Source: Daphnia carinata (taxonomy: Eukaryota; Arthropoda; Branchiopoda; Diplostraca; Daphniidae). From it: a DNA stretch of 64,000 nt. Under the pieces are notes generated by a model, which worked only from the letters and a program-made list of their open reading frames with translations, made no database searches and was not told where the DNA came from. Shown here piece by piece: positions 51,601-62,150 of the stretch. Numbering within the stretch: position 1 is the first letter of the stretch; each line of letters opens with the position of its first letter. The position numbers were made by a program, and so were the translations under genes. The stretch spans positions 2,575,884-2,639,883 of the forward strand of contig NC_081332.1 in NCBI RefSeq assembly GCF_022539665.2, read 5' to 3'.

Positions 51601-52572
51601 GAGACTCGACTGATTTTCTTGCTGGGCTGAAAGACGCGGTGGCAGTGGCGGAGCGGCCAACAGCGACTGCATTGAGCGACGCTGGTGATGTTGTTTCGGA
51701 TTGATATTGGCTGTTTCTTCTTCCTTCAGAGGATGACGATGATGGCGTGAGGACTGTCCCATCAAGTGAACAGATGGGGGAGGAGTTGACTCTTCTACAG
51801 CCCAAGATTTCCGTCGTTCCCACAGATCTTTTGAGATTCGTGGTTTCTTGAATCTATCGACCAAGGACTCGCTTTTTAGTTGTCTGCCGATGCTACTGCT
51901 GCTCCTATTGTGTATATTTTCGCCGTTGTGATTCTTGCCTTTTTTCGTGACATCTCCACTAGCTCCGCAAGGCATGTCTTTGATCTCGTTCTCCAAAAGC
52001 TCCAGGAACATGATGGCGTCCATCGAGGTAGACCGCTGTTTACGAAGCTCGGAGTTTGCCGCCTGCCGGATGGACCATTTACTGCCGGAAGATGACCTGT
52101 CAGATGGCTGACGAGAAGTTAATTGCAGGCAATCGTCACTTCGGCTCTCGTTCAAATGTGTGACTGAAGCGGAAGCTGCCGATGAAACGCCAATGTGACG
52201 TCGATTGAAATTCAGTTTATTGTGACCAGATGGATTGATGGCATTATGGCCGTATTTCGAAGCCAGAGATTCGCCACTGCTGAAGGAGGACTGGGAAGAC
52301 GGAATAGCTTTTTTGGCCTTGCTGATCCCATCTTCTTGCAGATAGTTGGCAGGGGCATAAAAGGGTTGACTCTTATCTCCTGGTCTTCGCACTTGCCACC
52401 AATCTGTATTACTCTTCTCCAGTAGAATCAGCCGTTCTCCCTCGCGCATTGACACTTCGTTCCCACCATCCTGAGTGCTGGTGCTAGTGGAGTTTGACAC
52501 TGGATAAGAGTAACTATAGAGGACGGTTACTGTGCTTTTCTTCCTCCAGCCTTGAGACTCCATGGGGGCCAT
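45633..52572 (-). CDS. Rho GTPase-activating protein, SH3-WW-PH-RhoGAP type (ARHGAP12/15/27-like)
   Basis: Thirteen exons (minus): 50,978-52,572; 50,741-50,897; 50,455-50,664; 50,160-50,384; 49,818-50,045; 48,218-48,343; 47,961-48,130; 47,724-47,859; 47,091-47,218; 46,787-47,028; 46,173-46,723; 45,932-46,112; 45,633-45,874. They give 1,396 residues. An SH3 domain (about 13-80; ALYDY-like LYSYSYP, NTDWWQV) is followed by a long Ser/Pro-rich region. Then come a WW (about 690-722), two further WW motifs (about 784-830), a PH domain (about 950-1,071) and RhoGAP (about 1,200-1,396). The arginine finger is in DGIYRASGNL (Arg about 1,242). The protein should stimulate GTP hydrolysis by Rac/Cdc42-type GTPases at membranes. 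The start is the first Met after an acceptor at 52,600; an open frame continues upstream, so the N-terminus is less certain. Confidence 0.9.
48460..49485 (-). CDS. 341-codon open frame inside the RhoGAP gene; probable alternative first exon
   Basis: This frame lies in the intron between the RhoGAP exons at 49,818 and 48,343. It begins ATG directly after an in-frame TAA. A possible donor CTAGCAGAG|GTGCCC after 48,526 would make an exon of exactly 320 codons, in phase with the following exon that begins with Trp. That product would lack SH3 and the first WW but keep the last WW, PH and RhoGAP, as short isoforms of the human family do. A CAG|TTC acceptor near 49,317 would also allow an internal cassette exon in phase. 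The sequence is Ser/Pro-rich with no known domain. The donor is weak, and chance cannot be excluded. Confidence 0.45.
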   Translation of the reverse strand: MDTRRRACLCSCADAPVHRWLRSIRYQTASEDVHLSTRGPQLIGNHFIQSSLVDDDMSRTWLQFLCPCLHRANASTDEQDQRSHLVANKSGSFAHLDGLPNTPFDGIHQVLAVQELEQVCTTSDITCVDARAPSATNDIIGKLEDVVSVSPDLVSQRRRKTRPRQPTLPRISEATDSRDLTWAENLKFARQTWIHFSECCEIEFCQPLDALPNSPDRRPRSLFSESGDDETPLHASWQHQRHSWPFVTGRSNSQSPTPSNICHSAAIEKSPVTHILFHNSQSETLEPGHILTCANGCEAYSWNDALIWQNRLSHSNNLAEVPLKAIDPFDLQTENGAFFFH

Positions 52573-52600
52573 TGGTCCTGGTTCTCTTGCAGGACTGCAC

Positions 52601-54751
52601 CTGGTATTGATGACACAATAATTAAGTACACCTTTCAAGCGAGTGCATTGACAGTGAAATGTATGAGGAAAACGAAAGCAATGTAGCTGACTACCACCTC
52701 CACATTTATTTTCCCTGTTCAATACTTAAAGCTGATAAAACTTATCTAAGGAATTTGAAATACTCTACTATAGTTTCCTGTAAGGCAAGCTGAAAGCACT
52801 GTTTACACAATCTTATCTGCTAAGCCCTGTAGTTCACGAAAATAGTCATGCCATTACGAAATGTTGAAGTATCTCTTTTGAAAGCAAAAACCTGTCAAGT
52901 ACTGCTTTCTTTGAAACAACTAAAATTAAGCTGTATCACTTTGGTGAAATAAATCACAGGGATACCATTGAATGGATTCCACACTAATCATGATGGTGCA
53001 ACAGGGTGAGCAAGCATGCACCCTTCACAGGGGACTGCGTGGACAACTCTTAGGGATACTTGGAACCTTCAGTTTGAATAATAAAGAAACACTCTGCAAC
53101 AGCTACTATGGACTTGTAAACATATACAACAACCGTTGTTCCACATAACACCCGTTGGTGGTTTCGAGTCGTGTACCACAGGCAAAGAGCAGAATGGAAT
53201 GGAAAAATTATAGAACCTCACCTCTCTCATCATTAGATCGGGCAAAAAAAAACAGAAACACACATGCGCCAAAAATGAATAGTACCAGTTACGGGATTCG
53301 GGGGCGTGAATGAAAACGGAAAAAAAATATATAGATAGAATTCCCACGAAACCGAGAGAAATAAAAACAAAACACTTGTGGAATGTCAGTAACGTTTTCC
53401 ACTGGAGAACCCAAGAGCAGAGAGAACTTTAGAGGTGGGGTGGAGGATCGGGTTTGGCAACTTGTTGCTCACACTTCTCTTTACATCACGTGGTATTTAT
53501 TTTAATTTCCGTTTTAAGCCTATTGTACGAGGACCAATGACACCTTTTTTTTCCTCGAATTTTTATGATATCAAGTTCGGATCGAATCTGAATACGGCTC
53601 TTGGCACAATGAAAACTATGCAGAGAACGGAAAAAAAGAAACGGTTTGGACTGCAAATGAATTCAAATGGTAAAAAAAAGTGCAATTTAACGGGTTGGTG
53701 GTGATATAAATCTATCCAACAGCTGACAAGGATGTAATGCGCCATATGGTCATTTTCGCTTTTGAAAACACCAAAATAAAAGGGAGAAAAAGCGTCGGTG
53801 GAGAGTTACATTATTTCGACGGTTATAACGGTAGTCTTCTTCGTCGTCGTAGGTCGATAGGATGGATCTAACGGAGCAAGTCATGTGACACGAGCAGTAA
53901 CGAACAAAACACAACATGTTGCTGCAAACGTTATTTGGCGCTACCGACAATTTCCTCGGATGACGTCATGCGCCATCGCTAGGAAGAGGGAACAGCTACA
54001 AAATTTTTGCTTATTGAACCTCATCCAAGTACTCATTGCCAAACTATTTTCTCTCCTTCATGTTTTGAATTGAAACGAAGACACAAGGGGAAAAAATGGC
54101 AGAGAAAGTAACAAAAACAAGGCTTAACAATGGGCTCTCCCTTTGGCTCTTTCAAGCCTTTCGTACCTCCGGGAGCTTTTTTTTTGTTAGTTACCTGGCG
54201 CTGCAACATTAGTGGCCACAACGGATCGAGGTCATAGTCGCTTCGGGCTTCCAAGCAATGGCATACTGATGATATGCAAAGAGACGGTCGACAATATCTC
54301 AACTCGTCGAAGCAGAAATGGTGAACTAGTAATTAAATAGAGTGAAAAAGAACGACGACGACATGACTAGGATGAGCCAAAATTTTTGGCAAGAATGTCC
54401 CGCCAACTTGCTTTCATCAATGCATGTGGCCTGTGTTCGGCACTCGCATGGAACAGACTACACAGACACAAACTATTGGACAGTTTCACAGCTAAAAGAA
54501 CACGGAACAAATGAGCTGGCTCCGTGGTACGATCACCGTAAGCGAATGAAGCGGATATGTACTGTGAAGGGACATTAAAAGAAAGAAAGGTGAAACAGCA
54601 GACAACTTTAAAGCTTCTTGTCTTTTGACCGCTAGATGCCTTTTCCCCTAACGAGAATCACAATAACTATTCACTTTAAACGTGTTCATCCCGTAAATAA
54701 ATAAACAAACATATCGGAAAAAAAATCATTACAACCAAACGACATAAATAA
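52601..54751. other. Intergenic region between RhoGAP and SMG9
   Basis: This divergent upstream region of about 2.1 kb must hold the promoters and untranslated exons of both genes. No coding frame, repeat or RNA gene is supportable. Confidence 0.5.
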
Positions 54752-56272
54752 ATGTCGCAACCGGAACCGAATTCAACTTCTCGAGGGAAAACTCGAAGAG
54801 ACGGAGGCAAACAATCCTTGTATAGACCAACACGGGACGAAAGAGATCGCTCGGGTTATAATTCAGGCTATCGTGGTAAAAGTAGACAAGCTGCTAATGT
54901 CGATGCTGCACCTCCTACAATCCTTTTGAAAACAAGAGCCAACGATACTCGAAGCTTATCTCCTGTCCAACAGGTGAAACCTTCAGGATCATTGGCTAGC
55001 GGGGAAAATTTATCGAGAGATGCATTCAAGGTTCATGCAAGAAAAGATGCTTCAGACAATACAGCTGTGCTTAATATGTCGACCCCAGTCAAATTTCTCA
55101 GCGAGGATTTGATATTTCAGGACTCTCTTCACGATTTCCTTACCGACAATTGTGAGTTTCTAGTCATAGGTTGTGTTGGCCTACAGTGGTCTGGCAAATC
55201 ATCTGTCCTTTCTCATCTAGCATCTTCAAAGTATGAAACAATTTTTATTCTTGTTGGTAAAGATGATATTTAATTTTCTGCCTCTATAGTTGTAGAACAT
55301 TTGTAAAGCAAACAGTTTTCTCTGTTGCAACGTCAAGCCTCCAAATGAAAGGTTTATCTGGAACAATAGGACTGGATGCCTTTGTAACTGGAGATCGTAT
55401 CATCTGGTTAGACTGCCAACCGTTACTTTCTGCAGCAATTGCAGAAAGGGAAATTGCCACAAATTACAACAAGTAGCAGATTTTATTCCAAGTTTATTGT
55501 GAAATTTTACCATTATCTTTCTTTTCAGAGATGGATATAAGGAGATTCATCCAAAATTGGAATCATCCTGTGTAGGAACATCGGTGGAGGTAGAATCACT
55601 GCAATTATTATCATTCCTCTACTGCATATGCCACATCCTTATTGTGGTGCAAGATTCACTGGGAGATCCAAACCTCATCAGGTCTGTCTTTTCTTTTCTT
55701 TTTTTCCACTGCTTTGGTCATTGACTAATTAAAATATGAAAATTCATTGCTGATCATGACAGGTTACTTCAAACAGCTGAAATGCTAAAACCAAATTTGG
55801 CCAATGATGACACTGTTGCCGACCATATGCCCCACTTGGTGACGATTTACAATCGGGCGCAACCGAGCGATCTTGTACCTGAGATGCTGAAACAAACTCA
55901 CAAATTTTATAAAATGGCATTTAAGAAATCACGACTGCAGATATCAAGCGAACAGTTTGGTGATTTGCAGAAAACTGATGAAGCCAATTTTGTTTCATTA
56001 CTTGATTGGACAGCTGCCAACAATCAATGGACAAGCTATGAGGAAACCATTCCATCTTTAAAAGCAAAATTGCTGGCTCTTCCCAGACATTCATTTGGTC
56101 CCACCGGCCTTACTGAAAAATCCTGGTACAGTAAAGATTCATTACTGATGTTAATTAGAATGTGGGTTAATAGTGTTTCTTTATTTATAAAAGGTTTTCC
56201 TTTGCCATCAAAGCTTGGGAAGCAGTAAGAAAATCCATGTTGATGATGGAATACGCCAGGTTACTGCAATAA
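54752..56272 (+). CDS. SMG9: SMG9, SMG1-kinase complex subunit of nonsense-mediated mRNA decay
   Basis: Five exons, 54,752-55,230, 55,290-55,472, 55,529-55,681, 55,763-56,125 and 56,194-56,272, give 418 residues, shorter than the vertebrate protein of about 520. A basic, disordered N-terminus precedes the G-like domain. FQDSLHDFLTDNCEFLVIGC is followed by the P-loop GLQWSGKSS (about residues 147-155), and then WLDCQPLLSAAI and the VVQDSLGDPNLIR region. These are the family's landmarks. SMG9 pairs with SMG8 to regulate SMG1 phosphorylation of UPF1. A TAA directly precedes the ATG, fixing the start. The last exon was chosen by splice phase (TG|GTACAG with AAAAG|G) and gives a conserved-looking YARLLQ end. 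A poly(A) signal AATAAA lies at 56,303-56,308. It converges with the peroxidase gene, which ends at 56,540. Confidence 0.92.
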
Positions 56273-56539
56273 ATGAACCTATTTAGCCGATAACCAGATT
56301 CAAATAAAAAAGAAACTTGTCTGCAGATAGGTGGTTTTATTTTCCTTTACAGGATCTCGTGCGATTTCTAGTTTTTTCTTCTATTTGTAAGAAGCCAGGA
56401 AGCGGGTCAAATCCAATTCACCAGCACCAGTTTGTGGTTGTTTATTCGTTAAAACCGACTTTTGTTACAATGTAAACTAAGCCACCACCAAGAACAACTG
56501 ATGAGAAGGATATTTTCCTCACAGTTTGCTATAAAACGG

Positions 56540-59500
56540 CTATAAAGGCAGGAGTTTGGTAAAGTCGATTCCTGGCAAATTCGCACAAGGGACCGGTTTG
56601 TTTAGGAAGCTGAAAGATGAACGAATACATCCAGATGAAGCAATCGAGGAGTCATAAGAAAGAAAAAGAGAAAGAAAGAATAAATAGAAGTCTCTTTAGA
56701 GGGTAGCAGCACCGACTAAGATTAAGGAACTAAAAATGAATCGATTGATGTGAAAAGAAGGCCTTCTATGCCAAGGAAGAGCATTAATGAGTCAATAAAG
56801 AAAGAAGAAAAAAGACTATGAACGTACTTGTCTGGAATCCGGAAGGCTTTCGGCTGTATGTCGGTGATGGTACCATCGCTATTATCGCAAATAATTTTGG
56901 CAAGGGATACTTTTTGAATTTCGGCAAATTGACCTAAACAGATACGTATAATTAGAATTGGCATGAAAAGGCCGGAGGTAATTGTAATCCACGACACTTC
57001 CTAATATTGTCAATGGCAAACTGAAAAACTTACTTCTGCTCAAGTAAAGGCTGCTACCAATGTTCCAAGTGTAGAAGAAACGATCGGCTCGTTTCAAGTT
57101 CACAAACTGCATTGCAAAAAGGCTGGCAAAAGTTGGTCCAAGTACAGCATTCGGTAAAGGTTTTTCACTGACACCACCAACGAATAAATCAATGTCACGA
57201 GCATGAGCGTACACGTTTTTCATTGCAGAAACCACCTGCACATTGGTATAAAACACTTTGGATGTTATAAATAGATACAGTAAACATAAAGACAAAAACA
57301 ACAAGACTCACCTCCAGGGGAATTCGGGGTACAAGTTGGTCAAATGTGAACGGAAAAGACGATTGTAAGTAACTGCCTGTTATATAGTTTATCATCTGGG
57401 TGTAAGTGAACAAGCCGTGGTCTCTTCCACGTTGAATATTCAACGAAATCAAATCAAGTCCCAGTCTTTGGCCGGCTGGTCTAAGTTTTTGCCCCGTCAT
57501 GAAACGTAAGTTTAGTACAACACCATAAAGAAAGTAGCCGTATCTGAAACAACAAGTTACTTGAAAAGCTGGCTGGTAATGTCATCGGCGAAACAGTTGT
57601 CAACTGCCTGAGCAGGAGTCTGGATCAGGCCACGTAGAGCATTGTCGAAAAAAGTACGACTCAGAACTCTTTGGGGTTCATTAAATGAATCTGACAGTAA
57701 ATAGCTTTGATCGTCGTCTCTTCTTCCATCACTCTGGAACAACCTATTTGGAAAAGAGAATGCTGTGGGAACGGACAGGAATTCCATTTCAGCAGGGATG
57801 GTTTTACCTGACAAAACTCCTCAACTGAGAATGGCCCATGCGGAAAGCGGCTGTTGAAAATTCAGTGAAAATGGCAGGGTTCACGTAGGAGTTGTAGTAA
57901 TACTCTGGTGAATTCACCTGGGCAGCCAATTCCGGACCTGTAAGAGAAGTACATAGAGCAGAGTATAGAAACGATGGCTGCCACAAGTCTTGTTCGAATC
58001 ATACCAATCATAACAGGCAAATATTCGTTGTAAATAATGTGTTGCATTTCCGCAATCACCAAACGCCTGGCTTGCTGATAGTAGAATTCAGACGATTGAC
58101 CAGGAGCCACTCGATACAGAGCATCCGCAATACGATTGTGCTCACGAACCCAAATCGTGTGCATGACAGTTAGCAAAGGCTGTTCGTTGACTCTGTCATC
58201 ACCTGTTTGAAAATGGTATCATGACACTAAATTGAAGTCATCCACGGGAGAGAAAAACAGGGCTGACCTGCATCGAAGCATGTCGAAGTACAAACGTTGG
58301 GCCAAACAGCCCCAGCACCTCCAGGACAACAATTAGGACCAGGTGGCAAAAATTGGCGACCATTGATGACGCTCACTTTTAATTTGCCATTAGGTGACGA
58401 TGAATCTCGCAGGGCTGCCGCATGAGTTGCAGAACTGCCATAGACATTTGAACCATCAATCCAGTGCGTTAGGGCGTTAACCTGGGTAACAAGGTATGTT
58501 TACATGTTTGTTTTCTTCCAAGGACATCTGATTAATAGCAATCAAAACTTATAACGAGATGCTGCTCCCAAAAGTGCCTGGTTTAAAAGTATTTGCATGA
58601 GGAATGAACTTACGTGTTGTCGTTGTTGTGGTACGTTGCCGTTAAGATCTTTGCCGTACGTAGAGCGAACAAAATTCATACACGTCACGCTAGGTGAACT
58701 GGGATCTGGATTGTATTTCATATCGTTGGTAGGAACCATGATCGGTGCACACTCAAGATGAGGAGGGGGTGACACGACGCTGCCTGTCTGTGCTCGTGAA
58801 CAACACTCGAAAGCAGATCCATCGCCTAGGTTTGTGCAAGACAAGTTTTGTGATTTCAAATGTGCAGTGACAAAGTTACTTTTATATTCTTAATACGTAC
58901 TCTTGGTAAAGGTCGGCGTAAGAGTGAGGTCGTGATCGAGAAACTGTCCCCATTGCATCGTGAGTAAAGTCACGCTGGGGTCAGGCACAGTGTCGTTGAG
59001 AACAATCGTTGTCGAGATAAGTCGCGGGCTGGGTAGTGGTTGACCGTATACAGAAGTTCGAAATTGGCCCACATCTATGCATTCGCATCGCACAAAAGAC
59101 ATTAAATATTTATAGATATTTTCATTAGAAATTATCATATGTACTCACTGTCTGCGTAATACGAGAAGCCGAATAATCGCTGAAAGATTGTGCCAGCTTG
59201 TCCGAATCTGGGTTGGTAATTGCTGTTACATGAACCGTCTATTGTGCGGAATTTGGAACTGAAGTCACACGGCGCAAGAGGAGGAAGTTCAGCCTGTCTA
59301 TCTGTGACATTGGATGACGCAGCCAATCTACTAATCGATCCAATTTTCCCTGCCGGAATTCCCAATCTATTTAAGGAAGACGTCGTTATGAAATTAATGA
59401 AAATTAGTTTTTTTTAATAGGCTAAGAAAACTGGAAAATGAACTGACTGGTCACTCAAGTATTGTCGGGCCACGTAATCAACAGCGGCTTCTTTAGATTG

Positions 59501-60210
59501 AGCCATAGCGGAGGGATTGTGTCGTACGAAAGAGAAACGTGCCGAATACTTGGCACCGGGCGACAATAAGGTACCACCATTTTTATCAGAAGTGCCTTGA
59601 AGCATGAATCGATTTTCATCCTCTTTAGCTATACGCTGTTCCAGCTGCTTCCATTCTTCTACGTATTGTCGGCCAAATCGTACAGCCTCTTCAATTTGCG
59701 CCTTCGGAATGCTGGCTACGATTTCGTCGGCCTCTTGTTCTTCTTTCTTGGCGGCCACGGCGAGAGCATCGAAACGTTCGATGAGGGTCGCCAAATAATT
59801 TCTGTCTAATTCTGTTCATAACAATTGGTAATAGTGAAACATTTTTTGTCTTCCTGTCACATCTCATGTTAATTGGAATTTCTGCTAATTATTTAGAAGT
59901 CAAACTTGAGCAATTTAGTTTTTACCTTCAATATTCGCTCGCGCATCAAGTACCGGCTCCTTCACTTTGTTCGCAACCTGTTGGTAAGTCAAAAATATAC
60001 TTTTTCTTTCATTTCAATCTCGGGTGAAGTAATCCTACAATACTATGTTCACCCAAATTGTCAAATTCTTTACATTCTATGCTTATCATGGGCACTTGTG
60101 TTACCGACTTGGAGTTTGGTACTTACCGATTGGCTGGCCAAAGCATTTGCGAGCATCAGTATAATTAAAGTGTGGCATGGACAGCGGCCTGCGATAATCG
60201 TTCGAAGCAT
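56540..60210 (-). CDS. Animal haem peroxidase, secreted (peroxinectin/chorion-peroxidase-like), copy A
   Basis: Fourteen exons (minus): 60,127-60,210; 59,926-59,977; 59,448-59,811; 59,149-59,366; 58,901-59,074; 58,614-58,825; 58,268-58,481; 58,005-58,202; 57,808-57,937; 57,561-57,743; 57,312-57,480; 57,034-57,235; 56,828-56,933; 56,540-56,609. They give 791 residues. Exon 1 encodes a signal peptide ([15 protein letters not shown]). A propeptide-like region follows (ARFGRQ-type [10 protein letters not shown]), then the peroxidase domain. It shows distal His in WGQFLDHD (about 287), Arg in WVREHNRIA (about 459), proximal His in FRMGHSQ (about 541), and [14 protein letters not shown]. It should oxidise substrates with hydrogen peroxide extracellularly, in cuticle or eggshell cross-linking or immunity. 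The first four exons are almost identical to copy B. The exact substrate is unknown. Confidence 0.92.
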
Positions 60211-60500
60211 TTTCGCGTTTTTCGACGACGTTACTGCCTATTTCACCGTTGCAGGATATATGGCAGCTTTTGAACGATTCACTATGATTCACACAGGCCA
60301 ATATATATATATCCCACTTCCTAGCCATTTCATGCCAGTACCTAATCGAGCGGAGGAGAAGCGCACCAATTTCCAATTAAAAATGAAACAGCTGTATATA
60401 CTGAGTTCGTGCTGCACAATATTTGAATTCGAGAGACCAGATGTAATTAAACTCGATTAATTGGTTCAAATATTTGGTTATGGGGCAACGTTACTGCACC
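59150..60500 (-). repeat. Left arm of the peroxidase inverted repeat
   Basis: This arm is an inverted near-identical copy of about 60,820-62,150 (paired coordinates sum to about 121,320). It covers the promoter region, coding exons 1-4 and their introns of copy A. Only scattered single-base differences are seen. Similarity falls sharply outside. Confidence 0.85.
60301..60312 (-). promoter_or_regulatory. TATA box of peroxidase copy A
   Basis: An ATATATATATAT run lies about 90 bases upstream of the copy A start codon on the minus strand, with an exact mirror upstream of copy B. Confidence 0.5.
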
Positions 60501-60819
60501 AGTTCCATTAATAAGTAAATATCTGCCAGCAGTCTATAGCACATAGGGGTATGCTTACCCGTGGGGCATTGTCCTAAGAGGACTGTGTTTTACCACCACT
60601 TAGTTACACCGTAATACCTTTTCCATCTGTAAGCGAGAGTTCCTTTAGTCGGTCAATATTTTCTAAGTGGTTCCTATACGAGTTGAAGGTGAGGGGTCAG
60701 TCGGGTCGAATTCCATACTTTTAGATACAACCGTTTGCAGTATGCAACAGATGCAGTGTAAACATTGACAATATTGCCAAACGCAAGTAAACTACACGTG
60801 CAGACCTAGCCTAGTGGCA
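60501..60819. other. Spacer between the peroxidase palindrome arms
   Basis: About 320 bp of single-copy sequence lies between the arms. An A-box-like TAGCCTAGTGG occurs near 60,808-60,818, but no partner B box was found on that strand. No coding frame of note. Confidence 0.5.
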
Positions 60820-62150
60820 ACAACATTGCCCCGCATCCAAATATTTGAACCAATTAATCGAGTCCCAACAGAGAAATGGATTTGGTCTCTCGAATTCAAA
60901 TATTGTGCAGCACGAACTCAGTATATACAGCTGTGTCGTTTTTAATTGGAAATTGGTGCGCTTCTCCTCCGCTCGATTAGGTACTGGCATGAAATGGCTA
61001 GGAAGTGGGATATATATATATTGGCCTGTGTGAATCATAGTGAATCGTTCAAAAGCTGCCATATATCCTGCAACGGTGAAATAGGCAGTAACGTCGTCGA
61101 AAAACGCGAAAATGCTTCGAACGATTATCGCAGGCCGCTGTCCATGCCACACTTTAATTATACTGATGCTCGCAAATGCTGTGGCCAGCCAATCGGTAAG
61201 TACCAAACTCCAAGTCGGTAACACAAGTGCCCATGATAAGCATAGAATGTAAAGAATTTGACAAGTTGGGTGAACATAGTATTGTAGGATTACTTCACCC
61301 GAGATTGAAATGAAAGAAAAAGTATATTTTTGACTTACCAACAGGTTGCGAACAAAGTGAAGGAGCCGGTACTTGATGCGCGAGCGAATATTGAAGGTAA
61401 AACTAAATTGCTCAAGTTTGACTTCTAAATAATTAGCAGAAATTCCAATTAACATGAGGTGTGACAGGAAGACAAAAAATGTTTCACTATTACCAATTGT
61501 TATGAACAGAATTAGACAGAAATTATTTGGCGACCCTCATCGAACGTTTCGATGCTCTCGCCGTGGCCGCCAAGAAAGAAGAACAAGAGGCCGACGAAAT
61601 CGTAGCCAGCATTCCGAAGGCGCAAATTGAAGAGGCTGTACGATTTGGCCGACAATACGTAGAAGAATGGAAGCAGCTGGAACAGCGTATAGCTAAAGAG
61701 GATGAAAATCGATTCATGCTTCAAGGCACTTCTGATAAAAATGGTGGTACCTTATTGTCGCCCGGTGCCAAGTATTCGGCACGTTTCTCTTTTGTACGAC
61801 ACAATCCCGCCGCTATGGCTCAATCTAAGGAAGCCGCTGTTGATTACGTGGCCCGACAATACTTGAGTGACCAGTCAGTTCATTTTCCAGTTTTCTTAGC
61901 CTATTAAAAAAAAACTAATTTTCATTAATTTCATAACGACGTCTTCCTTAAATAGATTGGGAATTCCGGCAGGGAAAATTGGACCGATTAGTAGATTGGC
62001 TGCGTCATCTAATGTCACAGATAGACAGGCTGCACTTCCTCCTCTTGCGCCGTGTGACTTCAGTTCCAAATTTCGCACAATAGACGGTTCATGTAACAGC
62101 AATTACCAACCCAGATTCGGACAAGCTGGCACAATCTTTCGGCGATTTAT
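60820..62150 (+). repeat. Right arm of the peroxidase inverted repeat
   Basis: Mirror of 59,150-60,500. Encoded differences are few, for example NPSAMAQ versus NPAAMAQ, RQAELPP versus RQAALPP, and an Ala/Val in the signal peptide. Divergence starts near 62,135, within exon 4 ([11 protein letters not shown] versus RRFIDFSNYAD), and is strong from there on. Confidence 0.85.
61009..61021 (+). promoter_or_regulatory. TATA box of peroxidase copy B
   Basis: GATATATATATAT lies 91 bases upstream of the start codon at 61,112. It mirrors the element of copy A. Confidence 0.5.

Noticed and set aside
60101-60376. 91-codon frame repeated at 60,946-61,221 (MEIGALLL...)
   Set aside because: It is conserved between arms only because the DNA is duplicated. 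The real first exon uses another frame, which gives a signal peptide and correct splice phase.
59906-60460. 184-codon frame antisense to peroxidase copy A, with a copy at 60,811-61,455
   Set aside because: Antisense shadow in the inverted repeat; runs across exons and introns of the peroxidase gene.
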